Assembly (NCBI RefSeq): GCF_014654785.1
Contig: NZ_BNBD01000002.1
Coordinates: 62,001-126,000, forward strand
DNA: 64,000 bases
Direction of reading: 5' to 3'
DNA from: Streptomyces mashuensis
GTDB taxonomy: Bacteria > Actinomycetota > Actinomycetes > Streptomycetales > Streptomycetaceae
How positions within the stretch are numbered: position 1 is the first letter of the stretch; each line of letters opens with the position of its first letter. The translations under genes and the position numbers were made by a program. The notes beneath the pieces are model-generated. The model was not told the DNA's origin. It worked only from the letters and a program-made list of their open reading frames with translations, and did no database searches. Positions 54,670 to 62,913 of the stretch are shown here, one piece after another.

Positions 54670-55437
54670 GTGCAGGGGTGGCTGAGCGGGCTCGGGGGGC
54701 TGCGGAACACCGTCCGTCAGGAGCTCGTGGCACGGCAGGTCGACGAACGGATCGCCGCCCGCTTTCCCGTCGGGCGGCGGCTGCGCGTCCTCGACGTGGG
54801 GCCGGGCCAGGGCACGCAGGCCCTGCGGCTGGCCCGGGCCGGTCACGAGGTGACCGGGCTGGAGAGCGACCCCGCGATGGTCGCCGCCCTGCGCGAGGCG
54901 GTCGCCACGGAGCCGGAGGGCATACGCGAACGGGTACGGATCGTCGAGGGCGACGGCCGCGACACCGGCGCGCACTTCCTGCCGGGCTCCTTCGACGTCG
55001 TGCTCTGCCACGGCGTCCTGATGTACGTGCCGGAGCCGGACCCCCTCCTGGCGGGTCTGGCCCGGGTCCTGGCACCCGGCGGGGTGCTGTCGCTGCTGGT
55101 GCGCAACGCGGACGCGCTGGCCATGCGGCCGGGGCTGTCCGGTGACTGGGACACGGCGCTGGCGGCGTTCGACTCGCCGGCGTACACCAACCGCCTCGGC
55201 CTCCGCGTGCGCGCCGACCGCCGCGAGACCCTGACCGCCACGCTTGCGGGCATCGGCGCGCCCGTGGCGGCGTGGTACGGCGTCCGCGTCTTCACGGACC
55301 TGGCGGACTCCGACACGACGCCGCCTGCGGCGGAGCTCGACCGCATCCTCCGCGCCGAGGAACGCGCGGGCCGCACGGACCCGTACCGCGCGGTGGCAGC
55401 GTTGCTGCACGTATGCGGGGTACGGGGCGGCTCGTAG
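54670..55437 (+). CDS. Class I SAM-dependent methyltransferase
   Basis: A 255-residue methyltransferase. The SAM site is LRVLDVGPGQGTQALRLA (about 39-56), with GLESDP for the ribose and VVLCHGVLMYVPEP as motif IV. The substrate is unknown. The annotated GTG at 54670 has a weak ribosome site. Reading on upstream in frame gives LTGFAPG from a CTG that overlaps the stop of the previous gene (CTGA), an unusual but possible start. The N-terminus is therefore uncertain. Confidence 0.83.
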   Translation: MQGWLSGLGGLRNTVRQELVARQVDERIAARFPVGRRLRVLDVGPGQGTQALRLARAGHEVTGLESDPAMVAALREAVATEPEGIRERVRIVEGDGRDTGAHFLPGSFDVVLCHGVLMYVPEPDPLLAGLARVLAPGGVLSLLVRNADALAMRPGLSGDWDTALAAFDSPAYTNRLGLRVRADRRETLTATLAGIGAPVAAWYGVRVFTDLADSDTTPPAAELDRILRAEERAGRTDPYRAVAALLHVCGVRGGS

Positions 55438-55461
55438 CCCCGGGCCCACGCCCGCGGCGTT

Positions 55462-55525
55462 CGGCACCGCCGGGCTCCGCCGCACCAACTGATCGCCGTC
55501 GCGGCGGGATGAAGGCTGCCGGCAC
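55462..55525. repeat. 64-bp direct repeat, copy 1
   Basis: Begins CGGCACCGCCGGGCTCCGCC and contains CAACTGATCGCCGTCGCGGC. The second copy starts 242 bases downstream with five changes. Confidence 0.85.
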
Positions 55526-55703
55526 ATGACCGGCGGGGTCATCGACGGCCGAGCCGCCACCCCACACCCCCGACGGGCACGCGGCCCGCACCCCTGCCCC
55601 CCGGGGCGGGGGCATGGGGGCGGCGACCAGCCACCCCCATCCCGCCGCAACGGCGCGCAACCACGGCAAACCTCACCGGCGGTGCCGAACCCACCGCAAC
55701 GCC

Positions 55704-55767
55704 CGGCACCGCCGGACTCCGCCGCGCCAACTGATCGCCGTCGCGGCGGGACGAGGGTTGCCGGCAC
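55704..55767. repeat. 64-bp direct repeat, copy 2
   Basis: Same orientation as copy 1, with five substitutions out of 64, all transitions. Confidence 0.85.
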
Positions 55768-55944
55768 CGCCGCGGAGCGTGGCCCGCACCGCAGGGGTGC
55801 CGGTGCCTCGGCGGCCGGCCCGCACCGCGGGGCGCCGGCGTCGCGGGGCGCGCCCCGCCACCCGTAGCGGCGGCCGGCCCGCGCCGCAGCGCGACGGCAC
55901 CGCGGGGCGCAACCCGACCCCCACGGCCCCCGCCGTGAGACGCG

Positions 55945-56157
55945 TCAGGCCTCCGCCGCCTCGTGGAGGCTCATCGGGCCGTAGATCCGGGTGTCGTCCT
56001 CGTAGAGGAAGACGTGGTCGACGCCGCCGTCCAGGAGGGGGCGCCAGTATTCGCCCAGCCAGGACTCCGCGTCGCCCTGGGTGCCGAATTCCTCCGGTTC
56101 CACCGACGGGGGGATCTCCGTGCCGTCGGACTTCTCGAACCGCCACGTCCACGCCAT
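55945..56157 (-). CDS. Small conserved actinobacterial protein
   Basis: A 70-residue acidic protein, MAWTWRFEKSDGTEI onward, with two tryptophan-rich strands and YEDDTRIYGPMSLHEA at the end. It is known to me only as a conserved hypothetical of Streptomyces. GAGGAGG precedes the ATG. Function unknown. Confidence 0.78.
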   Translation of the reverse strand: MAWTWRFEKSDGTEIPPSVEPEEFGTQGDAESWLGEYWRPLLDGGVDHVFLYEDDTRIYGPMSLHEAAEA

Positions 56158-56266
56158 GTGACAAGCCTCCTCGGCTCCGGGTCCTGGGAAGCGCAGCCTA
56201 CGCGCCCCGTGCGCGTAAAGGTGAGCCCCGCGCGCCCGTGCGCGGGCGGCGCGAGACGATCAGGGG

Positions 56267-57466
56267 GTGGAACTGACTCTGCTCGGCACCGGGGCCCCCG
56301 AGGGGCTGCCGCGCCCCGGCTGTCCCTGCGCCGCCTGTGCCGCCGCCGTCGGCGACGAGGCGCGGGCGGCGACCTCGCTGCTCGTCGACGACGCGATCCT
56401 GCTGGACCTGACGCCCGGGCCGGCGTTCGCCGCCGCCCGCGCGGGGCGGTCGATCGCCGGGGTGCGGCAGGTGCTGCTGTCGCACCCGGCCAACGGGCCC
56501 GCCGTGGAGTTCCCGGCGGGGCTGCCCGCCCCGGGCAGGGTGCCGGACGGCCGGGAGCTGTCCGTCATCAGCGGGCACCGGGTCCGCGCCCTGGCCCTGG
56601 ACACGCCCGGCACGGGCTACGAGGTGAGCTCGCCCGACGGCGAGCGGCTGCTGTACCTGCCGCCGGGCGCGGCCCCGGCGGGGCTCGTGGCGCCGGCCCG
56701 CCCGTACGACATGGTGGTGCTGGACGTGACGGGGCGGCCGGACGCGCTGGCGCGGCTGCGGGAGGCCGGCGCGGCGGGCCCGACGACGGACGTCATCGCC
56801 GTGCACCTGGACCACGACGTGCCGCCGGGCCGCGAGCTGCACCGGCGGCTGGCGGCGGCCGGGGCGCGCACCGTGCCGGACGGCACGACGCTGGTGGTGG
56901 GCGACTACCACGCCGTACCGGATGTGCCGCGCCGCACCCTGGTGCTGGGCGGGGCCCGGTCGGGCAAGTCGTACGAGGCGGAGCGGCGCCTGGAGGCGTT
57001 TCCGGACGTGCTGTACGTGGCGACCGGCGGCGGCCGGGAGGGCGACCCGGACTGGGCACGGCGCATCGCCGCGCACCGCGACCGGCGGCCGGCGTCGTGG
57101 CGGACGGCGGAGACGTGCGACCTGGTGCCGCTGCTGGCGGCGGAGGGCCCGCCGCTGCTGATCGACTGCCTGTCGCTGTGGCTGACCGGCGCCATGGACG
57201 ACGTGGGTGCCTGGGACGACGCGACGTGGACCGGCGGTGGCGCCGACGCGCTGGCGAAGCGGACCGCCGAGCTGGTGGCGGCGGTGCGGGCGACCCGCCG
57301 CACGGTGGTGCTGGTGAGCAACGAGGTGGGGTCGGGCGTGGTGCCGGCGACGGCGTCGGGCCGCCGCTTCCGCGACGAGCTGGGGCGGCTCAACGCGGCG
57401 CTGGCCGGCGAGTGCGAACAGGTGGTGCTGGTGGTGGCGGGGCAGGCGCTGCTGCTCCGGGGATAA
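56267..57466 (+). CDS. cobU: Beta-lactamase-fold domain fused to CobU
   Basis: A 399-residue fusion. The C-terminal half (about 222-399) is adenosylcobinamide kinase/guanylyltransferase: P-loop GGARSGKS at 228-235, LYVATGGG, AHRDRRPASW and VLVSNEVGSGVVP. It phosphorylates and activates cobinamide in B12 assembly. The N-terminal half (1-215) looks like a metallo-beta-lactamase fold (LLGTGAPEGLPRPGCPC, LLSHPANGP), but the HxHxDH metal motif is mostly lost. It starts the cobalamin group with cobT. Confidence 0.87.
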   Translation: MELTLLGTGAPEGLPRPGCPCAACAAAVGDEARAATSLLVDDAILLDLTPGPAFAAARAGRSIAGVRQVLLSHPANGPAVEFPAGLPAPGRVPDGRELSVISGHRVRALALDTPGTGYEVSSPDGERLLYLPPGAAPAGLVAPARPYDMVVLDVTGRPDALARLREAGAAGPTTDVIAVHLDHDVPPGRELHRRLAAAGARTVPDGTTLVVGDYHAVPDVPRRTLVLGGARSGKSYEAERRLEAFPDVLYVATGGGREGDPDWARRIAAHRDRRPASWRTAETCDLVPLLAAEGPPLLIDCLSLWLTGAMDDVGAWDDATWTGGGADALAKRTAELVAAVRATRRTVVLVSNEVGSGVVPATASGRRFRDELGRLNAALAGECEQVVLVVAGQALLLRG

Positions 57467-57495
57467 GGCCCGCACCCGCGGGTAGTGTGTGGCGG

Positions 57496-58542
57496 ATGAG
57501 CGGTCTGAATCTTGATGACTTCGCCACGCTGATCGAGCGCCCGGACCCGGGCGTACGGCGGGACGCCGAGGAGCGGCGGACGCGGCTGGGCCCGCCCGCG
57601 GGGGCGCTGGGCCGGCTGGACGAGCTGGGCGAGTGGCTGGCCGCCGCGCAGGGCACGGTGCCGGTGAAGCCGGTGGACCGCCCCAAGGCGCTGGTGTTCG
57701 CCGGCGACCACGGCGTGGCGGAGCTGGGCGTGTCCCGGGGGCCGGCGGGCGGGGCCGTGGAGCTGGTGCGGGCCGCGCTGGACGGCACGAGCTGCGGCGC
57801 GGTGCTGGCGCGGCGTGCCGGGGTGGAGCTGCGCGTGGTGGACATGGCGGTGGACTGCGACCCGGGCGAGTTGCCGGAGGAGGTCACCCGGTTCCGGGTG
57901 CGGCGTGGTTCGGGCCGGATCGACCGGGAGGACGCGCTGACCGCCGAGGAGGCGGAGCAGGCGTTCCGGGCGGGGATGGCGATCGCCGACGAGGAGGCCG
58001 ACTCGGGCACCGACCTGGTGGTCCTGGGCGATCTGAGCGTGGGCGGCACGACGGCGGCGGGGGCGCTGATCGGCGCGCTGTGCGGCACGGACGCGTCGGT
58101 GGTGACGGGCCGTGGCGCGTTCGGCATCGACGACCTGGCGTGGATGCGCAAGTGCGCGGCGATCCGGGACGCGCTGCGCCGGGCCCGGCCGGTGCTGGGC
58201 GACCAGCTGGCGCTGCTGGCGGCGACCGGTGGCGCGGACCTCGCGGCGATGACGGGGTTCCTGCTGCAGAGCGCGGTGCGGCGGACGCCGGTGATCCTGG
58301 ACGGCGTGGTGACGGCCGCGTGCGGGCTGGTGGCCCAGCGGGTGGCGTTCCGGGCGCCGGACTGGTGGGTGGCGGGGCAGGCGAGCGGGGACCCGGCGCA
58401 GGCGAAGGCGCTGGACCGGATGGCGCTCAACCCTCTCCTCGACCACGGCGTCACTGTGGGCGAGGGGACAGGGGCGCTGCTGGCCCTGCCATTGGTGCAG
58501 GCCGCGGCGGCCCTGGCGGCGGAGCTCCCGGAGCGTTCCTGA
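57496..58542 (+). CDS. cobT: Nicotinate-nucleotide-dimethylbenzimidazole phosphoribosyltransferase
   Basis: CobT makes alpha-ribazole phosphate, the lower ligand of cobalamin. The 348-residue protein has RLGPPAGALGRLDELGEWLA at the start, VFAGDHGVAELGVS, DLSVGGTTAAGALIG and the catalytic glutamate near VGEGTGALLAL. TAGTGT lies 7 bases before the ATG at 57496, so a promoter of its own and a leaderless start are likely even though cobU ends 29 bases upstream. Confidence 0.93.
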   Translation: MSGLNLDDFATLIERPDPGVRRDAEERRTRLGPPAGALGRLDELGEWLAAAQGTVPVKPVDRPKALVFAGDHGVAELGVSRGPAGGAVELVRAALDGTSCGAVLARRAGVELRVVDMAVDCDPGELPEEVTRFRVRRGSGRIDREDALTAEEAEQAFRAGMAIADEEADSGTDLVVLGDLSVGGTTAAGALIGALCGTDASVVTGRGAFGIDDLAWMRKCAAIRDALRRARPVLGDQLALLAATGGADLAAMTGFLLQSAVRRTPVILDGVVTAACGLVAQRVAFRAPDWWVAGQASGDPAQAKALDRMALNPLLDHGVTVGEGTGALLALPLVQAAAALAAELPERS

Positions 58543-58594
58543 CGGAGCGCGCGTCCGGATCCGCCGCAGACGGTGCCCCATATGATCACTTTTC

Positions 58595-60361
58595 ATGGGA
58601 GATGTCCGCTTGACTCCGGATGAGAGCGCGCGCGGAACCGTATGGCGGCGGAGGGCCGCCGGTTTCGCCGTGTGGTACCTGCGTGCCGTCACGTTCGTCA
58701 ACCTGCTGGGCGCCGTCTGGGTCTCCCTCGGCGCGGGCATCAGGCGCCACAACGTGGAGGAGTTCTTCACGCCGTACCTGCTCTCGGCGGGCTTCGCGCC
58801 GGCGGTGGTCTCGCTGTTCCTGGCGATCACCATGCGCCGGCGCAAGCGGGCGGCGTGGATCGCCAACCTGGTGCTGGCGGGGCTGCTCCTGCTGCTCCTG
58901 GTCTTCGTGATGTTCTTCCCGGAGTTCCGCCGGCACCCGCTGAACTGGTTCTCCCTGGTGGTCACGGCCCTGTTCGTGCTGGCCCTGCTGGTGGGCCGGC
59001 GCGAGTTCTACGCCAAGGGCGACCGCTCCAACCCGAAGCTCGCCGTCGCCGTCGCGGCGCTGGGCCTGCTGGTCACCTCGCTCATCGCGGCCGGCCTGGT
59101 GACGCTCACCAACGAGTCCACCGACGAGCAGCGCTCGACGTTCCTGGACCGCTGGCACTACGGCCTGATGCGCCTGGCGTGGATCGCCGCCGACGACCAG
59201 CGGTACGCGGGCATCGCCCCGCCCGGCTGGGTCAACGTGGTCATCAACGTGATGAGCACGGTGCTGCTGATCGTCGTGGCGTACGCGGCCTTCCGCTCGC
59301 GCCGCGCCACCGACCCGCTGACCGCCGGCGACGAGGAGCGGCTGCGCGGGCTGCTCGACCGCTGGGGCGACCGCGACTCGCTGGGCTACTTCGCGCTGCG
59401 CCGCGAGAAGAGCGTCCTGTGGTCCCCCTCGGGCAAGGCGGCCGTCACCTACCGCGTGATCGGCGGCGTCTCGCTGGCCTCCGGCGACCCCATCGGCGAC
59501 CCCGAGGCGTGGCCCGGGGCGATCGAGCCGTGGCTGGCCGAGGCGCGCGAGCACGGCTGGATCCCGGCCGTGATGGGCGCCGGCGAGGAGGCCGGCACGG
59601 TCTACGCGCGGCACGGCATGGGCGCCCTGGAGCTGGGCGACGAGGCCATCGTGGACACCGGCGAGTTCACCCTGGAGGGCCGGGCCATGCGCACGGTCCG
59701 GCAGGCGTACAACCGGATCCGCCGCGTGGGCTACACCGTCACCGTCCGGCGGCACGAGGACATCCCGGACGAGGAGATGGCCGAGCTGCTGCGCTGCGCC
59801 GACGACTGGCGGGACGGCGCGACCGAGCGCGGCTTCTCGATGGCGCTGGGCCGGCTGGGCGACCCTGCCGACGGGCGCTGCCTGATGATGGAGTGCCACG
59901 ACGCGGAGGGGAAGCGGCGCGCTCTGCTGAGCTTCGTGCCCTGGGGCCGGCGCGGCCTGTCGCTGGACCTGATGCGCCGGGACCGCGCCTCGGACAACGG
60001 CCTGGTCGAGTTCATGGTCATCGAACTGCTCCAGCGGGCCCCGCAGTTGGACGTGCAGCAGGTGTCGCTGAACTTCGCGATGTTCCGCTCGGTCTTCGAG
60101 CGCGGCTCGCGGCTGGGCGCGGGCCCGGTGCTGCGGCTGTGGCGCTCGCTGCTGAGCTTCTTCTCGCGCTGGTGGCAGATCGAGTCGCTGTACCGAGCAA
60201 ATGCGAAATACCGCCCCATCTGGGAACCTCGGTTCATGCTGTTCGAGAAGAGCAGTGACCTGCTGCGCATCGGCCTCGCCTGTGCTCGTGCCGAGGGCTT
60301 CCTGGAGGCCCCCGGCCTGCCCAAGTGGCTCAACCGCAAGCACCTGGAGTCCCGGCGATGA
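58595..60361 (+). CDS. MprF-like phosphatidylglycerol aminoacyltransferase domain protein
   Basis: A 588-residue membrane protein. About six membrane helices occupy 20-245, followed by a cytoplasmic DUF2156/LPG-synthase domain of the GNAT type (about 255-575) with SVLWSPSGKAAVTYRVIGG, SGDPIGD, FTLEGRAMRTVRQAYNR and FMVIELLQRAP. Related proteins add lysine or other amino acids to phosphatidylglycerol; the acidic loop chemistry here is not known. TATGAT lies 8 bases before the ATG. It overlaps the rhomboid-like gene by ATGA. Confidence 0.85.
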   Translation: MGDVRLTPDESARGTVWRRRAAGFAVWYLRAVTFVNLLGAVWVSLGAGIRRHNVEEFFTPYLLSAGFAPAVVSLFLAITMRRRKRAAWIANLVLAGLLLLLLVFVMFFPEFRRHPLNWFSLVVTALFVLALLVGRREFYAKGDRSNPKLAVAVAALGLLVTSLIAAGLVTLTNESTDEQRSTFLDRWHYGLMRLAWIAADDQRYAGIAPPGWVNVVINVMSTVLLIVVAYAAFRSRRATDPLTAGDEERLRGLLDRWGDRDSLGYFALRREKSVLWSPSGKAAVTYRVIGGVSLASGDPIGDPEAWPGAIEPWLAEAREHGWIPAVMGAGEEAGTVYARHGMGALELGDEAIVDTGEFTLEGRAMRTVRQAYNRIRRVGYTVTVRRHEDIPDEEMAELLRCADDWRDGATERGFSMALGRLGDPADGRCLMMECHDAEGKRRALLSFVPWGRRGLSLDLMRRDRASDNGLVEFMVIELLQRAPQLDVQQVSLNFAMFRSVFERGSRLGAGPVLRLWRSLLSFFSRWWQIESLYRANAKYRPIWEPRFMLFEKSSDLLRIGLACARAEGFLEAPGLPKWLNRKHLESRR

Positions 60362-61077
60362 CGCGCGCGGCGCTGCTCCGCGCCGCGCGCACCGAGTGGG
60401 GTCCGCTGTACGCGGCCGTGTGGGGGACCGTCGTCCGCCGCCGGCTCGGCGCGTTCCCGCTGACGCTCTTCGCCGTCGCCCTCACCGCCACCTTCCAGCT
60501 CGTCCAGAACCAGCCCTGGGGCTTCCGGCCCGTCCAGCTCGTCGGCTCCGTCCAGGCGCAGCTGCCCTGGTGGCTGGCGCTGCTGCGCACCCCCCTGTCG
60601 CTGTTCGTGCCCGCCCTCGACCTGCCGGTGTGGGGCGCGCTCGCCCAGGTGCTGGTCGTCTTCGGCATCGCCGAGGCGGCGCTGGGTCCGCGCCGCACGC
60701 TGGCCGTCGCCTACCTGGCCACGCTGGCCGGGACCATGTACGCCCGGCTGGCCGTCGCCATCGGCCCCGGCTCGCCGCTGGGGCTGCCGCCGCACGCGGC
60801 GCGGGTCGTCGACACCGGCCCGTCGGCCGCCGTGGTGGGCCTGGCCCTGTACGTGGCGTGGCGCTTCCGGGCCTGGTGGACCTTCGGCGCGGTGGTGCTC
60901 GCCATGGTGGCCGAGGTGTTCGCCAAGCCCAACCTGGCCGGCAAGGAGCACATCGCCGCCGTGGTGACCGTCCTCGCGCTGTGCGGCTCCCAGGAGGCGC
61001 TGCACCGCCGCAAGCCGCGCCGCGACGCCCACCGGGAGAACGCTCACCGGTCGGGGGCGCCGGCCAGCAGATCGTGA
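60358..61077 (+). CDS. Rhomboid-like membrane protein
   Basis: A 239-residue protein with six hydrophobic segments. TGPSAAVVG holds a serine (Ser156) in a GxSx-like setting and GKEHIAAVVT a histidine (His198) in the last helix, in the order of rhomboid protease catalytic residues, though the GASG consensus is changed. The start overlaps the MprF-like gene by four bases, so the two are translated together. Its end overlaps the convergent next gene by 34 bases. Confidence 0.78.
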   Translation: MTRAALLRAARTEWGPLYAAVWGTVVRRRLGAFPLTLFAVALTATFQLVQNQPWGFRPVQLVGSVQAQLPWWLALLRTPLSLFVPALDLPVWGALAQVLVVFGIAEAALGPRRTLAVAYLATLAGTMYARLAVAIGPGSPLGLPPHAARVVDTGPSAAVVGLALYVAWRFRAWWTFGAVVLAMVAEVFAKPNLAGKEHIAAVVTVLALCGSQEALHRRKPRRDAHRENAHRSGAPASRS

Positions 61078-61781
61078 ACGCGGTCCCGGACGGCCGCCCA
61101 GCGGGCGTCGTGCCGGTACGCCCGCACCCGTGCGCGGCGGCGCGCCCGCGGCCGGTACCGGTAGAAGCGCCGCGCCCACGGCGAACCGGGCCGGGCCAGC
61201 CGTACCGCCCCGACCAGCGCCACCAGCGGCACCACCGCGCCGATCAGGGCCAGCCGCGGCTTGCCCTTGGCCAGGGCCACCAGGGCCAGCAGGAAGTTCG
61301 CCAGCGTGTTGACCACCACCAGGCCCCGGTTCTGCAGCTCGTCCGGCGTCAGCTCGTTCACCCCGAACGGCGCGAAGCCGCACAGCACCAGCGCCACCAG
61401 CGCCGCGGTGAGCACCACGATCTCCACGCTCTTGCGGCCCTGCTCGGTCCAGTACACGTCGTCCAGGTGCAGCACGAGCGCGAACTCGTCCAGCACCAGC
61501 CCCGCGCCCATGCCGAACAGCACCGCGCTCAGCGCCGCCCCGAAGCCGTGCCGGCCCTCCGCGACCGCCCCGAAGCCGCCCACCACCATCAGCACCACCC
61601 CCGGCACCACGTGGTGCACGTGCAGCCCGCCGGGGCGGATGTTGCGGAACGGGCCGCGGCCCGCCCGGATCAGCCGGGTGATGACCCGGGTGACCAGGAA
61701 CGTCAGCACGAACGCGCCCAGCGCCAGCAGCAGGGGCAGCTTCCCCGGCTCGACGATGTTCCGTGACAGCCAGTGCCCCAT
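61044..61781 (-). CDS. Integral membrane protein, function unknown
   Basis: A 245-residue protein with about six helices. Near residue 53 it has GGLHVHHVVPGVVLM, a histidine-rich membrane-edge motif, and later LVLDEFALVLHLDDVYW, rich in acidic residues; together they could bind metal. The C-terminal 45 residues are very basic (RRFYRYRPRARRRARVRAYR). The ATG at 61781 is chosen. Its 3' end overlaps the rhomboid-like gene on the other strand by 34 bases. Confidence 0.75.
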   Translation of the reverse strand: MGHWLSRNIVEPGKLPLLLALGAFVLTFLVTRVITRLIRAGRGPFRNIRPGGLHVHHVVPGVVLMVVGGFGAVAEGRHGFGAALSAVLFGMGAGLVLDEFALVLHLDDVYWTEQGRKSVEIVVLTAALVALVLCGFAPFGVNELTPDELQNRGLVVVNTLANFLLALVALAKGKPRLALIGAVVPLVALVGAVRLARPGSPWARRFYRYRPRARRRARVRAYRHDARWAAVRDRVHDLLAGAPDR

Positions 61782-61893
61782 GTCCGTGCCCCGTGTCCCG
61801 TGCAGTGCCCGTACGCGTCCCCCGGCGTGCCCGCCGGGGTCGGCGCCCCCTCGGCCAAAGTAACCGCTGGAAGCGGCCGGTAGCCTGCCCGCG

Positions 61894-62691
61894 ATGACCG
61901 ACACGACCTCCGCCCGGCCCACCGCCGGCGACGCGCTGCGCTTCGCCTTCGGCACGCTCACCGTCCTGCCGGTGCCGCTTACTCGCTGGGACCGGCCCAC
62001 GGCCCGCGCCGGCATGGCCGCCGCCCCGCTGGCCGGGCTGGCCGTCGGCGGCTGCGCCGGCGCCGCGGGCGCCGCGGCGCTGCTGCTGGGCACCGGGCCC
62101 CTGCTGGCCGCGGTCGCCGCCGTCGCCGTCCCCGCCGTCCTCACCCGCGCGCTGCACCTGGACGGGCTGGCCGACGTCGCCGACGGCCTGGGCAGCGGCA
62201 AACCGGCGGGCGATGCGCTGCGGATCATGAAGCAGTCGGACATCGGCCCCTTCGGCGTGGTCACCCTGCTGCTCGTCCTCCTCGCCCAGACCGCCGCCCT
62301 CGCCCGCGCCTTCGCCCACGGCCCCGGCACCGGCGCCCTGGCCGCCCTGACCGCCGCGCTCGCCGCCCGCTGCGCCCTGACCCTGGCCTGCCGCGCCGGC
62401 GTGCCCGCCGCCCGCCCCGACGGCCTGGGCGCCGTGGTCGCCGGCGCCCTGCCCGTACCGGCCGCGCTGGCCGTCGCCGCGCTCACCGTGCCGGCCGCCG
62501 CCGGCGCGGGCGCGGCCCTCGGGCCCGGCGGCGCCCTGCGCGGCGCCGCCGCCGTGCTGCTGGGCCTGGCCGCGGCCGAGCTGCTGCTGCGCCGCTGCCG
62601 GCGCCGGCTCGGCGGGGTCACCGGCGACGTGTTCGGCGCCCTCGCCGAGACGGCGGCGACCTGCGCCCTCCTTGCCTGGACCGTGAGCTGA
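61894..62691 (+). CDS. cobS: Adenosylcobinamide-GDP ribazoletransferase
   Basis: CobS makes the last joining step of cobalamin. The 265-residue membrane protein has LHLDGLADVADGLGSGKPAG and MKQSDIGPFGVV, the conserved acidic motifs, and about six helices of alanine-rich sequence. TAGCCT lies 7 bases before the ATG. CobU, CobT and CobS are all in this 6-kb stretch, though separated by other genes. Confidence 0.93.
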   Translation: MTDTTSARPTAGDALRFAFGTLTVLPVPLTRWDRPTARAGMAAAPLAGLAVGGCAGAAGAAALLLGTGPLLAAVAAVAVPAVLTRALHLDGLADVADGLGSGKPAGDALRIMKQSDIGPFGVVTLLLVLLAQTAALARAFAHGPGTGALAALTAALAARCALTLACRAGVPAARPDGLGAVVAGALPVPAALAVAALTVPAAAGAGAALGPGGALRGAAAVLLGLAAAELLLRRCRRRLGGVTGDVFGALAETAATCALLAWTVS

Positions 62692-62913
62692 CGCCGCGTC
62701 ATAACCACTGGGCTTGCAGGGCCCGCCGGGATACGCTCTCGCGTGCCGGACGGCACGGGCCCGGCGGCGGCGGGCGGTCCCGGTCCCCGGGCGGTCCGCC
62801 CGGCCACGCCCGCGTACCGGGAGGCGTAGGCGCGGCACATACGATGCGCAAAGGGTGCGGCCGGCCCACACCATCGGCCGAGGAACTCGACGGAAGTAGG
62901 GACACCCACCACC

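Larger units (their letters stand above)
55438..55944. other. Gene-free region with imperfect direct repeat
   Basis: 507 bases without a supported gene. It is extremely GC-rich and full of short GCCGGCACC-type words. Two 64-base copies, 55462-55525 and 55704-55767, differ at only five positions. Neither copy holds an open frame with protein character. It may be decayed repetitive DNA or a transcription end zone. Confidence 0.75.

Noticed and set aside
55673..56164. 163-codon minus-strand frame over the 55945-56157 gene and repeat region
   Set aside because: Arg/Gly/Pro-rich shadow extending through the non-coding repeats; the 70-residue frame has normal protein composition.
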